Source: JBAOHV01 sp037045265
GTDB lineage: Bacteria > Actinomycetota > Acidimicrobiia > Acidimicrobiales > Microtrichaceae
Length of the DNA stretch: 64,000 nt
Assembly (NCBI GenBank): GCA_037045265.1
Contig: JBAOHV010000004.1
Location: forward strand, 1 to 64,000
Direction: 5' to 3'
Part shown: positions 27,007 to 35,301 of the stretch, one piece after another
How the letters are laid out: each line of letters opens with the position of its first letter
Numbering within the stretch: position 1 is the first letter of the stretch
Made by a program: the position numbers and the translations under genes
The notes under the pieces: generated by a model
Database searches by the model: none
Seen by the model: the letters and a program-made list of their open reading frames with translations, nothing else
Told to the model about the DNA's origin: nothing

Positions 27007-28494
27007 TCACCTCCTGGGAAGGAGGGCCCGAAAGGAGCGCTGCTCGATGCATCCGATCCAGACCCCTACGCCGTACGCGGCGTCGTCAAGGATCGCCAGC
27101 GCTGCGAAAGCCGGCGGCGAGATCTCCGGACGGTCCCGATCCACGCCGGAGCGCCAGGCCTGGACCACCGACACGCCGACAGCGACAGCCAGGAGCCGGC
27201 GAGCGTGTCGGCTGAACACACTCAGTCCGACGGCGATCGGCCACCACTCCCGTACCACGGTCCGCGCCAGCTGGCGACCGGCGGCCAGGTGCCCGCTGAG
27301 CGCCACTCCCGCCGCGGCCCTGGCTGGCAGGTCCGGTATGGAACGAACCACACCGACCGTCGTCACGGCAACCACTGCCGCTGCAGGTGCTGGACCGCCG
27401 GCGACGAACACCCCCCACACGGCTGCGCTCGACCGCCCGATCACGATCGGGGCGACGCTGCCGGGGTGGCGCCTGTTCAGCGCTGCGGCCGAGCGTCCGT
27501 AGCCCACCCGCTGCGCCAGCCAGCCGCGGCAGTGCCGTCCGGGGATCGTGGTGGACTGCCGAGCTCGGCTCGTAGCGCACACGGTGGCCGTCGTCGACGA
27601 GTCGCCAGACCAGATCGACGTCCTCGCCGGTGGACATCTGCTCGTCGAACCCACCCAGCTCAGCGAGCACGCCGGCGCGCGCCACGACCGCGGCGCTCGG
27701 CACGTAGGGGACGACGGTCGACGGCGCTACACGCGAACGGTGCCGGCCCAGGTCGAGCGGCGACCGCAGGGTCTCGTAGCTCGCCAGCACCCCGCCGAGA
27801 CCCACACGGGACATCTCCCTGCTGCGGACCCGCGGGCAGCGACCAGCGCAACACGGGGGTCTGCGAACTGAGTGAGCAGCGGAGCCAACCAACCGCGCTC
27901 GACTCGGCAGTCCGAGTCGACCATGGCGACGAGCGACGTCGCGACACGTCGAAGGCCCGTGTTGCGCGCCGCCGCCGGGCCACGCGGCTGCTCGTTGCGC
28001 ACGAGTTCCACCGCGACGCCGTCGGCGGTCGCTGCCGCCGTGACGACCGCTCGGACCGCGTCGGGGTCGGTGGAACCATCGTCGACCACGACGATCGCGA
28101 CGGGAGTGTCGTCAGCGACGAGCACCGATTCGAGCAACGACTCGAGCCCGCCCGCTCGGTCACGCACCGGGACGACCAGGGTCACGTCAGCGACGCTTGC
28201 CGCTCCTTCGGCGGCCGTCGGGTAGGGGTGGAGAACGCCCGCGTCCAGCAGCCGGTCCACGAGCTCCGAGCGAGCTGGGCTGTCCACCAGGGCTCGGCCT
28301 GTGCCGATCCGGTCGACGATCGCCGCGCCCGCTTCGCTCAGGCGGAACAGACGCCGAGGTGATCCTGCCAACATCACCCTCCCACCGGGCCCGAATCGCC
28401 GGCTGCCCGGGTCGACCAGGAACCGCCGCAGCCGAGATCTCAGCGGGCTCAGGAGCTGCTCTTGTCCGGGGGGTGGCGCCGGATCCGTTGTCAT
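27007..28494 (-). CDS. mftF: Mycofactocin biosynthesis glycosyltransferase MftF, two frame breaks
   Basis: Adds glucose chains to premycofactocin, giving the oligoglycosylated cofactor. The ATG at 28494 overlaps the mftE stop (ATGA). The N-terminal part (about 100 residues) contains FRLSEAGAAIVDRIGTG, the family-specific head, and the GT2 domain starts VADVTLVVPVRDRAGGLESL, with DDGSTDPDAVRAVV and VAMVDSDCRVERGW (DxD-like). Breaks near 27,830 and 27,520 split it; the rejoined frames read VPSAAVVARAGVLAELGGFDE, EDVDLVWRLVDDGHRVRYEP and a membrane-active C-terminus ending SFRALLPRR. About 495 residues once corrected. Confidence 0.88.
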
Positions 28495-29195
28495 CGCGAG
28501 CCGTGCTCGCGCTCGACGCAGCGGCGCAGGTCGTCGACGAGCTGACCGACGAGCTCGGCGCCGTGCTCAGCGGTCGCGGCGGTGGGGTCCCCCAGGATCC
28601 CGTTGGCGGTGACCGCAGCCAAGCCGTGCTCCATGACAGTCGGGCCCATGTGACGCCAACGGGCGGTCGCGCCCGGCTCGATCCGATCGACACGAACCGC
28701 ATCTGGATGCAGGTGCAACATGATCGACGTCTCGGTCGCGCCGGCATGGGAGTCACCGTCCGCGATCCTGGGGTGCCACACAGTGACGTGACGCCCCTCG
28801 CTGCCCAGGAGGCGCTGCGCAGCTGCGAGCGCCTCGACGTTGCCGCCATGGCCGTTGACCAGCACGACTGCACGGAAGGGCGACGGTCGAGCGGTACCCG
28901 CGGGTGGAAGCGCCGAGCGGACCAGCTCGATGACGACCTGCGTGGTGGCCTCGGTGCCGATCGACAGCGTGCCGGGGAACGACTGGTGCTCACCCGATGC
29001 CGTCACCGCCAGCACGGGGGCTACCACCACATCGGTACGCGCATCGCCCAGCGCGTCGCAGAGCGCCACGGCAATCCTCAGATCCGTGTCCATCGGCAGG
29101 TGCGGTCCGTGCTGTTCGCAACTGCCGACCGGCACGACCAACAGCGAATCGGCGGGCACTTCGGGCCACGTCAGCCCGGCCAGGTGCAACGCCAC
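28491..29195 (-). CDS. mftE: Mycofactocin peptidase MftE (creatininase family)
   Basis: Cleaves the modified MftA tail to release the Val-Tyr-derived dipeptide moiety (AHDP). Start GTG at 29195, four bases after the etfB stop. Metal and active-site motifs of the creatininase fold are present: VPVGSCEQHGPHLPMDTDLR (Glu, His, Asp), SGEHQSFPGTLSIG, VLVNGHGGN (NGHGGN) and DSHAGATETSIMLHL (His, Glu). Intact at 234 residues, within the usual 230-250 range. Confidence 0.93.
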   Translation of the reverse strand: MALHLAGLTWPEVPADSLLVVPVGSCEQHGPHLPMDTDLRIAVALCDALGDARTDVVVAPVLAVTASGEHQSFPGTLSIGTEATTQVVIELVRSALPPAGTARPSPFRAVVLVNGHGGNVEALAAAQRLLGSEGRHVTVWHPRIADGDSHAGATETSIMLHLHPDAVRVDRIEPGATARWRHMGPTVMEHGLAAVTANGILGDPTAATAEHGAELVGQLVDDLRRCVEREHGSR

Positions 29196-29199
29196 TTGT

Positions 29200-30093
29200 T
29201 CAGCTGTCCGGGGGCTCGTGCACGTAACCCCACGCTCGCAGCTGCTCGAGGATCGCGTCAGCGGCGTCCTCGGGGTCCAGCTCGCGGGCGATCGGCGGGG
29301 TCCGCTCGACCAGCGCGCCGGTGAGCGACACGATGCGATCGAGCGCAGTGGCACCGGCGGGAGGCGCTACGACCCTGGCCCGGGGCCTCCACGGTCGCAG
29401 TCTCGGATGGTCGGCGACACGACGGTGGGCACCAGGCATGGTGGGCACCTCCGCATCAGCCGTGCGCAGCACCGCAGCGAGCGACGCCCGCCGAAGCTCG
29501 ACCACGCCGCCCTCGACCGACAGCACAGCCGGCGTGCACACGCTCAGTCGCTCACGGCGGCCGCCGTCCAGGCGACGCAGCACCTCGATCTCACCGGCCG
29601 GCGACGCCACGTCTGTTTCGACCTGGATCAGACCGAGCGCCTGGGCCGCCTCGAGCTCGTGGGCGAGGAACGCCGGGACCGAGCCGGATCCCCGGTCGAC
29701 GCTGACATCACCGCAGAGCACCAGCAAATCGCCACCCGAACCGCCAGCAGCATCTGTCGACGTCGCTGCGAGCCCAGCTGCGAGCTCGGCCGTGATCGTC
29801 GCGGCCAGCTGCTCGGCAACCGCCGCGCTCGCTTCGCTTCCGTCGCCGTCGATGCGCACCACCCGGTCGACACCCGTCGCCGACAGCTCCCGCAGCCCCT
29901 CGTCGGCGGCGACCGGCCCCATGCACACGGCGAGGACCTGGCCGCCACGCGCTGCGCCCAGACGAAGCGCCACCTCGACCGCGGCCTGGTCGGCGTCTGA
30001 GAACCCTGCTCCCAACACGGCGGGTTCGACCGTGCCGTGCAGGGCGTCGATGTCGGGGCGCATGTCGACCCACTTGACGCACACAGCGATCAC
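29200..30093 (-). CDS. etfB: Electron transfer flavoprotein beta subunit (FixA-type)
   Basis: Small ETF subunit that pairs with EtfA and carries flavin or AMP. Start GTG at 30093 (IAVCVKWVDMRPDIDALHG). Signatures: SDADQAAVEVALRLGAARGG, VLAVCMGPVAADEGLRELSATGVDRVVRI, and AFLAHELEAAQALGLIQVETDV, the FixA signature region. The C-terminus EPEDAADAILEQL-like segment is followed by YVHEPPDS. 297 residues. It lies inside the mycofactocin operon between fixX and mftE. Comparison with bifurcating FixA would require the flavin-binding residues to be checked in a structure model. Confidence 0.88.
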   Translation of the reverse strand: MIAVCVKWVDMRPDIDALHGTVEPAVLGAGFSDADQAAVEVALRLGAARGGQVLAVCMGPVAADEGLRELSATGVDRVVRIDGDGSEASAAVAEQLAATITAELAAGLAATSTDAAGGSGGDLLVLCGDVSVDRGSGSVPAFLAHELEAAQALGLIQVETDVASPAGEIEVLRRLDGGRRERLSVCTPAVLSVEGGVVELRRASLAAVLRTADAEVPTMPGAHRRVADHPRLRPWRPRARVVAPPAGATALDRIVSLTGALVERTPPIARELDPEDAADAILEQLRAWGYVHEPPDS

Positions 30094-30118
30094 GACCGCA
30101 CGACCTCTGCCCGTACGG

Positions 30119-30418
30119 TCATGACCGGTGGAAGACGACGCCGTGGCCGCCCTCGGGATAGTTCCAGCTGATCGCGCCCTCTTCGTTGCACACCAGGTAG
30201 CAGGTGCCGCACTCGAAGCACTGCTCGTAGTTGAACAGGATGCCGCCGTCAGCTGTCGGCACGAAGAGGTTCGCCGGGCAGGCGGTGACGCAACCGCGCA
30301 CCGAGCAGTCCAGGCACTTGCGGTCGTCGACGACTATGTGGGCGCGTTCGTGCACTCGGAACTCGACCGACGACATGCGGGTCTCGAAGCTCAGTTCGGG
30401 GTAGGAGTCGACGCTCAT
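30119..30418 (-). CDS. fixX: FixX-type ferredoxin
   Basis: Ferredoxin-like partner of FixC. The 99-residue protein contains KCLDCSVRGCVTACPANLF and YEQCFECGTCYLVCNEEGAI, with CxxC-x4-CxxxCP and CxxCxxCxxxC clusters, then WNYPEGGHGVVFHR, the FixX C-terminal signature. Start ATG at 30418. It follows fixC with 10 bases between the genes. Confidence 0.9.
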   Translation of the reverse strand: MSVDSYPELSFETRMSSVEFRVHERAHIVVDDRKCLDCSVRGCVTACPANLFVPTADGGILFNYEQCFECGTCYLVCNEEGAISWNYPEGGHGVVFHRS

Positions 30419-30428
30419 CGGATCATCC

Positions 30429-31727
30429 TCACCCGTAGCTCTTCACTGCCCGCCACGTCTGCGAAGCGACGTCGCGAAGCTTGACGCGGTTGCGGCGGAT
30501 CTCGGACCACAGGATCCGCGCGACACCGGGTTTGGGTTCCGGGTTGCGGACCGTGAACATCTGCTCCATGACACCGCACGCGAGCGCCGGAAGCTGGTGC
30601 TGGGCAAGGTCGCTCATCACCAGGTGCGGAGCGTCGCGCAGCTTGCGGTGGTCCTTGAGCACGAAGCTCGACTCCAACCGCGCCCGGTATCCCTCGAGCC
30701 CGGCCGCAGACGCGTTCTCCCGGCGTACCGCCGAGACCGCCGCCCGCCCGGCTGCTGATCCACTGGCGATCGCGAAGTTGACGCCCTCGAGCCAGATGCC
30801 CGCGGCCAGGCACATGGCGGCGGCGTCGCCGGCGACGACCATTCCGTCGGTGACCAGCTCAGGCATCATGTCGTAGCCGGCCTCGGGGATGACGTGAGCC
30901 GAGTACTCCTTGACGTCACCGCCTTCGATCAGCGGAGCGATCGCCGGGTGCGCCTTGAGCCTCGCCAAGCGCTGCTCGGGCCGCAGGTCGCCCTTGGCCA
31001 GCTGCGGCAGGCTCAGCACCAGCCCGATCGAGAGGCTGTCGCGGTTGGTGTAGAGGAATCCACCACCGGGCACCTCGCCGGTGCAGCCCAGGATCTCGAT
31101 GTCGACGCCGTGGTCCCCTCGCACCCCGAAGCGGTCGTCGATCACGTCGCGGGGAAGCGTGAGCGTCTCCTTCACCCCGACGGTGAAGTTGGCGGGGTCG
31201 GTGTGGGTGTAGAGCCCGGCTTCCTTCGCCAGGAACGAGTTGACGCCATCGCACGCGATGACGACGGACGCAGTCAGGTCACCGTCGGGGCGGTCGGTGC
31301 GCACCCCGACCACGCGCCCGTCCTCCTGCAACAGGCCGGTTGCAGTGGTCGAGCAGACGAGCGTCGCGCCGTCGGACTCGGCGACGCCCGCGAGCCAGGC
31401 GTCGAAATCGGGGCGGTAGGCGGTCGCGCCGTTGTACGGCGGACGCCCCCACGAGTCGGTCCGGTAGTCGACGGTCAGCGCCCGTTCGCCGTCGATGATC
31501 ATCGTGGAACGGCGGGTGACCCAGCGCTGCACAGGAGCCTGCTCCCACCAGTTCGGGATCAGCGTGTCGAGGATCCGGCCGTAAATGACGCCGCCGTACA
31601 TGTTCTTCGAGCCCGGGAACGGACCCCGCTCGAGCAGACAGACCGTGCGCCCGGCTCGGGCCACTTCGATCGCGGCGGCGGCACCGGCCGGGCCGGCGCC
31701 GACGACGATCACGTCGAAGTCAGGCAT
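30429..31727 (-). CDS. fixC: FixC-type ETF:quinone oxidoreductase flavoprotein
   Basis: FAD protein that takes electrons from the ETF pair FixAB and delivers them, together with FixX, to quinone. FAD-binding start FDVIVVGAGPAGAAAAIEVARAG at residue 3 (ATG at 31727), GSKNMYGGVIYGRIL, TASVVIACDGVNSFLAKEAGL, MVVAGDAAAMCLAAGIWLEG, and the C-terminal signature ILWSEIRRNRVKLRDVA. At 432 residues it is the FixC-size protein without the extra Fe-S domain, which is supplied by FixX. Its start overlaps the end of etfA. Confidence 0.92.
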   Translation of the reverse strand: MPDFDVIVVGAGPAGAAAAIEVARAGRTVCLLERGPFPGSKNMYGGVIYGRILDTLIPNWWEQAPVQRWVTRRSTMIIDGERALTVDYRTDSWGRPPYNGATAYRPDFDAWLAGVAESDGATLVCSTTATGLLQEDGRVVGVRTDRPDGDLTASVVIACDGVNSFLAKEAGLYTHTDPANFTVGVKETLTLPRDVIDDRFGVRGDHGVDIEILGCTGEVPGGGFLYTNRDSLSIGLVLSLPQLAKGDLRPEQRLARLKAHPAIAPLIEGGDVKEYSAHVIPEAGYDMMPELVTDGMVVAGDAAAMCLAAGIWLEGVNFAIASGSAAGRAAVSAVRRENASAAGLEGYRARLESSFVLKDHRKLRDAPHLVMSDLAQHQLPALACGVMEQMFTVRNPEPKPGVARILWSEIRRNRVKLRDVASQTWRAVKSYG

Positions 31728-32699
31728 CGGTGCCCTCCGTGCTCCCGCCCGTAGTGCCGGCAGCGTTGGCAGCGCCGACGCTCGACTTCGCCACACCGAG
31801 TCGTCCGGCGAGCGCCCGGAGCGTTGCGTTCGCGTCGCTCACCAGAGCCAGGTCTGCAAGCTCCATCATCGGGCAGTGACGGTCGGTGTTGATGCTGATG
31901 ACGTGGTCGGGGTCGCCCAGCCCTGCCGTGTGCTGCACAGCCCCCGAGATGCCGAAAGCCAGGTACAGGTCGGGATCCACCACGACTCCGGTCGTGCCGA
32001 TCTGGCGGCTGTGGGGGATCCATCCACGGTCGGTGATCACCCGCGTCGCCCCCATCGACGCGTCGAGCGCCGCGGCGACTTCGGCCAACTGGGCGAAGCG
32101 GTCGGCCGAGTCGAGTCCGGCGCCTCCGCCCAGGATCCGTGGTGCCTCGGACAGGTCCATCGTCGTGACGTCCGGGGCGAGAAGCTCGATGACCGTCGCG
32201 GTCGCCGTGCCACGTCGGCGCCCTGTGCGACCTCGACCATCTGGGGCTCGGGGCCGTCCGGGCCAGCGGGCTCGACGCCACGCACGCCGGGTTGCAGGGT
32301 GACGACCGCGGGACCGCCGAGCTGGTGCTCGGCGAGCACCCTGCCGCCGTGGCGGATCGTCGTCACGGTGTCGTCACCGAGCTCCATGGCGGCGGCGAAC
32401 AACGGGCGTTCGAGAAGAGCAGCGAGCCTCGGTGCCAGGTCACGACCGTCAGGCGAAGCGGGCAGCACCAGCAGCGTCTCGTCGGCCACCAGCGGCGCGA
32501 TCGCTCCGGCCCACGCACCGGGGGCATAGCCGGGGGTGTCCCAGCAGCGAAGCTCTGTCGCCACACCGCCGAGGGAACGAGCTGCGGCCCGGGCACCGTC
32601 GCCGACGACGAGTGCCCGGCCACCGGCGTCGGCAACGGCCTCTACTCCCCCTGCGGGAAGCGTGGCGTCACGCACGGGCACGACAGCGAGTCGGGTCAC
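31720..32699 (-). CDS. etfA: Electron transfer flavoprotein alpha subunit (FixB-type), one frame break
   Basis: FAD-carrying ETF subunit. GTG 32699 overlaps the OYE stop (GTGA). The N-terminal half includes ALVVGDGARAAARSLGGVATEL, typical of EtfA, and the C-terminal FAD domain, after a break near 32,215, has APRILGGGAGLDSADRFAQL, ATRVITDRGWIPHSRQIGTT, the pocket VVDPDLYLAFGISGAVQHTAGL and VISINTDRHCPMMELADLAL. About 326 residues after correction. With etfB, fixC and fixX it makes a full FixABCX module. Confidence 0.88.
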
Positions 32700-34723
32700 G
32701 GCGTGCACGGTACCCCCGTGCTCGCAACATCGGCGCTGGCGATCGCCGCCCCTGCGCGTTCGCCGTCGATGACGGCCGCGTGTGCCCGACGTGGAGCGAT
32801 CGCGTCACCGACACGCACCACGTCAACTCCCGCGCCGAGCAGCTCGCTGTACAGCTCATCGACCGGGTCGCCAGGCACGGCGAGTACACACCAGTCGACG
32901 TCGCGCACACGGTCGGCCCCTGTCGGATGGTGCTGGAAGGTGACCGTGTGGGGACCCTTGCGGCCGCGCTCACCGTCGCCGCTGGATGCGCCGGTCGCCG
33001 CCGACATGGGCACGCAGTCGGTGGTCTGCACGATGTGCTTCGCCTCGGCTCGGATCCACCAGTTCTCCATGTCCAGGGTCACACCCAGGTCCTGACCGAC
33101 GACCATGCCGGGGGTGATGACCTCGACTTCACATCCACGATCGGCGAGCAACTCGGCGACCGACGTGGCCTGGTGGAAACCGAGCTCGTCGATCACGACC
33201 ACCCGCCCCTCTGGACGGGCATGACCTTCGATCACGTCTCGCACATCGACGATCCAATCCGCGTCGCCCGGCGCCCAGTAGGGACGACCTGGTCGTGAAC
33301 CGGTCGCGATCACGACGGTGTCGGGGTTGCGGCGGACGACCTCATCCGCGCTCACGTCCACGCCGAACTCGAAGCGCACGCCCAGGCGCTGGCACTCGTT
33401 GAGCTGGTTTCGCACCAGGTCCCCGAACTCGGCACGGTTGGGCACGGTCGCGGCCAGCCGCACCTGGCCTCCGGCGACGGCGTCCCGCTCACACACGGTG
33501 ACGTGGTGGCCGTTGCGCGCCGCCGCGATCGCGGCCTGCATCCCGGCCGGCCCGGCGCCGACGACCAGGACTCGCCGGCCCAGAGCAACCGGTCGCGCCT
33601 CGCCGACACCGAGCGACTCCCGGCCGGTGCGAGGGTTCTCGATGCAACCGAGCCAGCGGTTGAGCCCCATCCTGCCGACGCACTCCTGGTTGCACGACAG
33701 GCACAGGCGGGTGTCGTCGGTGAACCCCCCGCGGGCCTTGCGCACGAAGTCCGCATCGGCGATCTGACCGCGAACCACACCGACCAGATCGCACTGCCCC
33801 TCGACCAGCGCACGTTCTGCCTGCAGCGGGTCCTTGAAACGACCGACACCGACCACCGGCAGTCGGACCGCCCCACGGATTGCCGCAGGGATGAACATCG
33901 CGTAGCCGGGCGGGATGTGCATCGACGCCTCGATCATGAACAGCGACGCCGTGGCAACCCCGATGGAGGTGTTGATGTAGTCGACGTGGCCGGTCGCCTC
34001 GACCATGCGGGCGACCTCGACTGCTTCTTCGATTGTGGTGCCGCCCTCGATCAGTTCGTCACCGCACAGACGAACCCCGAGCGCCAGGTCGGGGCCTAGC
34101 TCGGCGCGCACCGCGGCGACGATCTGCAACAGGAGCCGGGCGCGGTTGACGAGCGACCCGCCGTATTCGTCTCCGCGGCGGTTGGTCGCCGGCGACAGGA
34201 ACCCCCGGACGATCGACGAGTGCGAGCACTGGAGCTCGACGCCGTCGAAGCCGCCCTCGGCGCAGTGCCCCGCGACGAGCGCGTACGACGCGACGATCTC
34301 GGCGATCTCCGAGTGATCGACGGCCTTGGGGACCTCACGGAACAGCGGGTCGGCAACAGGTGACGGCGCCCACACCGGCAGACGCGAGTACATGGAGCTC
34401 GCCTGGCCGCCGTTGTGGTTGATCTGGGCGAAGATCGGCACCCGGTGTCGATGGACCGCATCGGTAATGCGCCGGTAGCCCGGGATGACGTCCCGGTGGA
34501 AGCCGTGGATCAGCTTCTCGTATGGCCAGTCGGTCGGATGGGTCGAGTGCTCCTCGGTGATGATCAGCCCGGCGCCACCCTCGGCACGGGCCGCGTAGTA
34601 GGCCGCGTGCTGCTCGGTCGGCAGCCCGTCCTCTGCGTAGTTGGTCAGGTGCGCGCTGAAGACGATGCGGTTGCGCACCGTCACAGGCCCCAGTTGCAGC
34701 GGTGACCAGAGCAGCTCGGTCAT
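32696..34723 (-). CDS. Mycofactocin-associated OYE/FadH-type flavin reductase, Fe-S intact
   Basis: Two-part flavoenzyme of the 2,4-dienoyl-CoA reductase/OYE family. N-terminal TIM barrel: SPLQLGPVTVRNRIVFSAHL, HPTDWPYEKLIHGFHRDVIPG, FDGVELQCSHSSIVRGFLSP and YINTSIGVATASLFM. The 4Fe-4S motif is CLSCNQECVGR..WLGC (CxxC-x3-C-x11-C), all cysteines present. The FAD/NAD domain follows: RVLVVGAGPAGMQAAIAAARNG, VVIATGSRPGRPYWAPGD and VVVIDELGFHQATSVAELLADRG. 675 residues, intact. It is one of two such enzymes in the locus. In mycofactocin clusters these OYE-type genes are known companions; the physiological substrate is not established. Confidence 0.9.
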   Translation of the reverse strand: MTELLWSPLQLGPVTVRNRIVFSAHLTNYAEDGLPTEQHAAYYAARAEGGAGLIITEEHSTHPTDWPYEKLIHGFHRDVIPGYRRITDAVHRHRVPIFAQINHNGGQASSMYSRLPVWAPSPVADPLFREVPKAVDHSEIAEIVASYALVAGHCAEGGFDGVELQCSHSSIVRGFLSPATNRRGDEYGGSLVNRARLLLQIVAAVRAELGPDLALGVRLCGDELIEGGTTIEEAVEVARMVEATGHVDYINTSIGVATASLFMIEASMHIPPGYAMFIPAAIRGAVRLPVVGVGRFKDPLQAERALVEGQCDLVGVVRGQIADADFVRKARGGFTDDTRLCLSCNQECVGRMGLNRWLGCIENPRTGRESLGVGEARPVALGRRVLVVGAGPAGMQAAIAAARNGHHVTVCERDAVAGGQVRLAATVPNRAEFGDLVRNQLNECQRLGVRFEFGVDVSADEVVRRNPDTVVIATGSRPGRPYWAPGDADWIVDVRDVIEGHARPEGRVVVIDELGFHQATSVAELLADRGCEVEVITPGMVVGQDLGVTLDMENWWIRAEAKHIVQTTDCVPMSAATGASSGDGERGRKGPHTVTFQHHPTGADRVRDVDWCVLAVPGDPVDELYSELLGAGVDVVRVGDAIAPRRAHAAVIDGERAGAAIASADVASTGVPCTP

Positions 34724-34820
34724 GGTCGCAGGCTAGGCACCTCGACGACCGCACCGCGAAATCCCCGGGCCGGCACGGCCTCGACTCCTTCGATGGTCGT
34801 CGAGGCCGGCGACGGGCGGG

Positions 34821-35198
34821 TCAGGCGGCGTGGCGGCGCCGCCCCAACGCCACAGCGGTGGCGACACCGGCGATCGAGGACGCTGCCGCGGCCGCGCCAC
34901 CGGCCACCGCCGCGACCCGGCCCCACAGCACCTTGCCCTTGTCGCCGTCGAGCAGGTCGCTGACCTTTCGCTGGGAGTCGACCAGGACGTCGCCCACCGG
35001 TTCCAGCCCGAAGCTGACGAGCTTGCCCTTGTGCACGTGCCCGAACATGCCCCCCGGCATGGCCACCGCGACGTCGTCGTGACGACGGAAGGGCGAGTCG
35101 GCCGATCGGGCCAGATCGAGTGCGTCCTGCACCGTGCGTTCGAGCACGTTGGTGGTCGTGCCTGCCGAGTCGGTGAGCGTGATGCTGGTGGCGGTCAT
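34821..35198 (-). CDS. Small hypothetical protein with C-terminal membrane segment, between the two OYE genes
   Basis: Start ATG at 35198, giving 125 residues. The N-terminal 85 residues are soluble (TSITLTDSAGTTTNVLE, HDDVAVAMPGGMFGHV, LVSFGLEPVGDVLVDSQRKV), then a small hydrophobic Ala/Gly stretch (VAAVAGGAAAAASSIAGV) and a basic LGRRRHAA end. This could be a single-pass anchor. I do not recognise the family. It lies in the mycofactocin operon and has a 7-bp inverted repeat just upstream. Confidence 0.65.
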   Translation of the reverse strand: MTATSITLTDSAGTTTNVLERTVQDALDLARSADSPFRRHDDVAVAMPGGMFGHVHKGKLVSFGLEPVGDVLVDSQRKVSDLLDGDKGKVLWGRVAAVAGGAAAAASSIAGVATAVALGRRRHAA

Positions 35199-35219
35199 CT
35201 GCGATGCCTCCCTGCGACG

Positions 35220-35241
35220 GCAACTGTCTGAACGCAGTTGC
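35220..35241. promoter_or_regulatory. Inverted repeat upstream of the small hypothetical gene
   Basis: GCAACTG-N8-CAGTTGC, a perfect 7-bp inverted repeat, lies 22-43 bases before the ATG at 35198. It may be a repressor operator or an RNA hairpin controlling the downstream genes. No other copy is recognised in the window. Confidence 0.45.
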
Positions 35242-35301
35242 AGATGTCTCAGGGTAACGGTGTCGGCGCCAAGGTCAACAGGGCAGTTCGCCCCAGATCG
35301 C

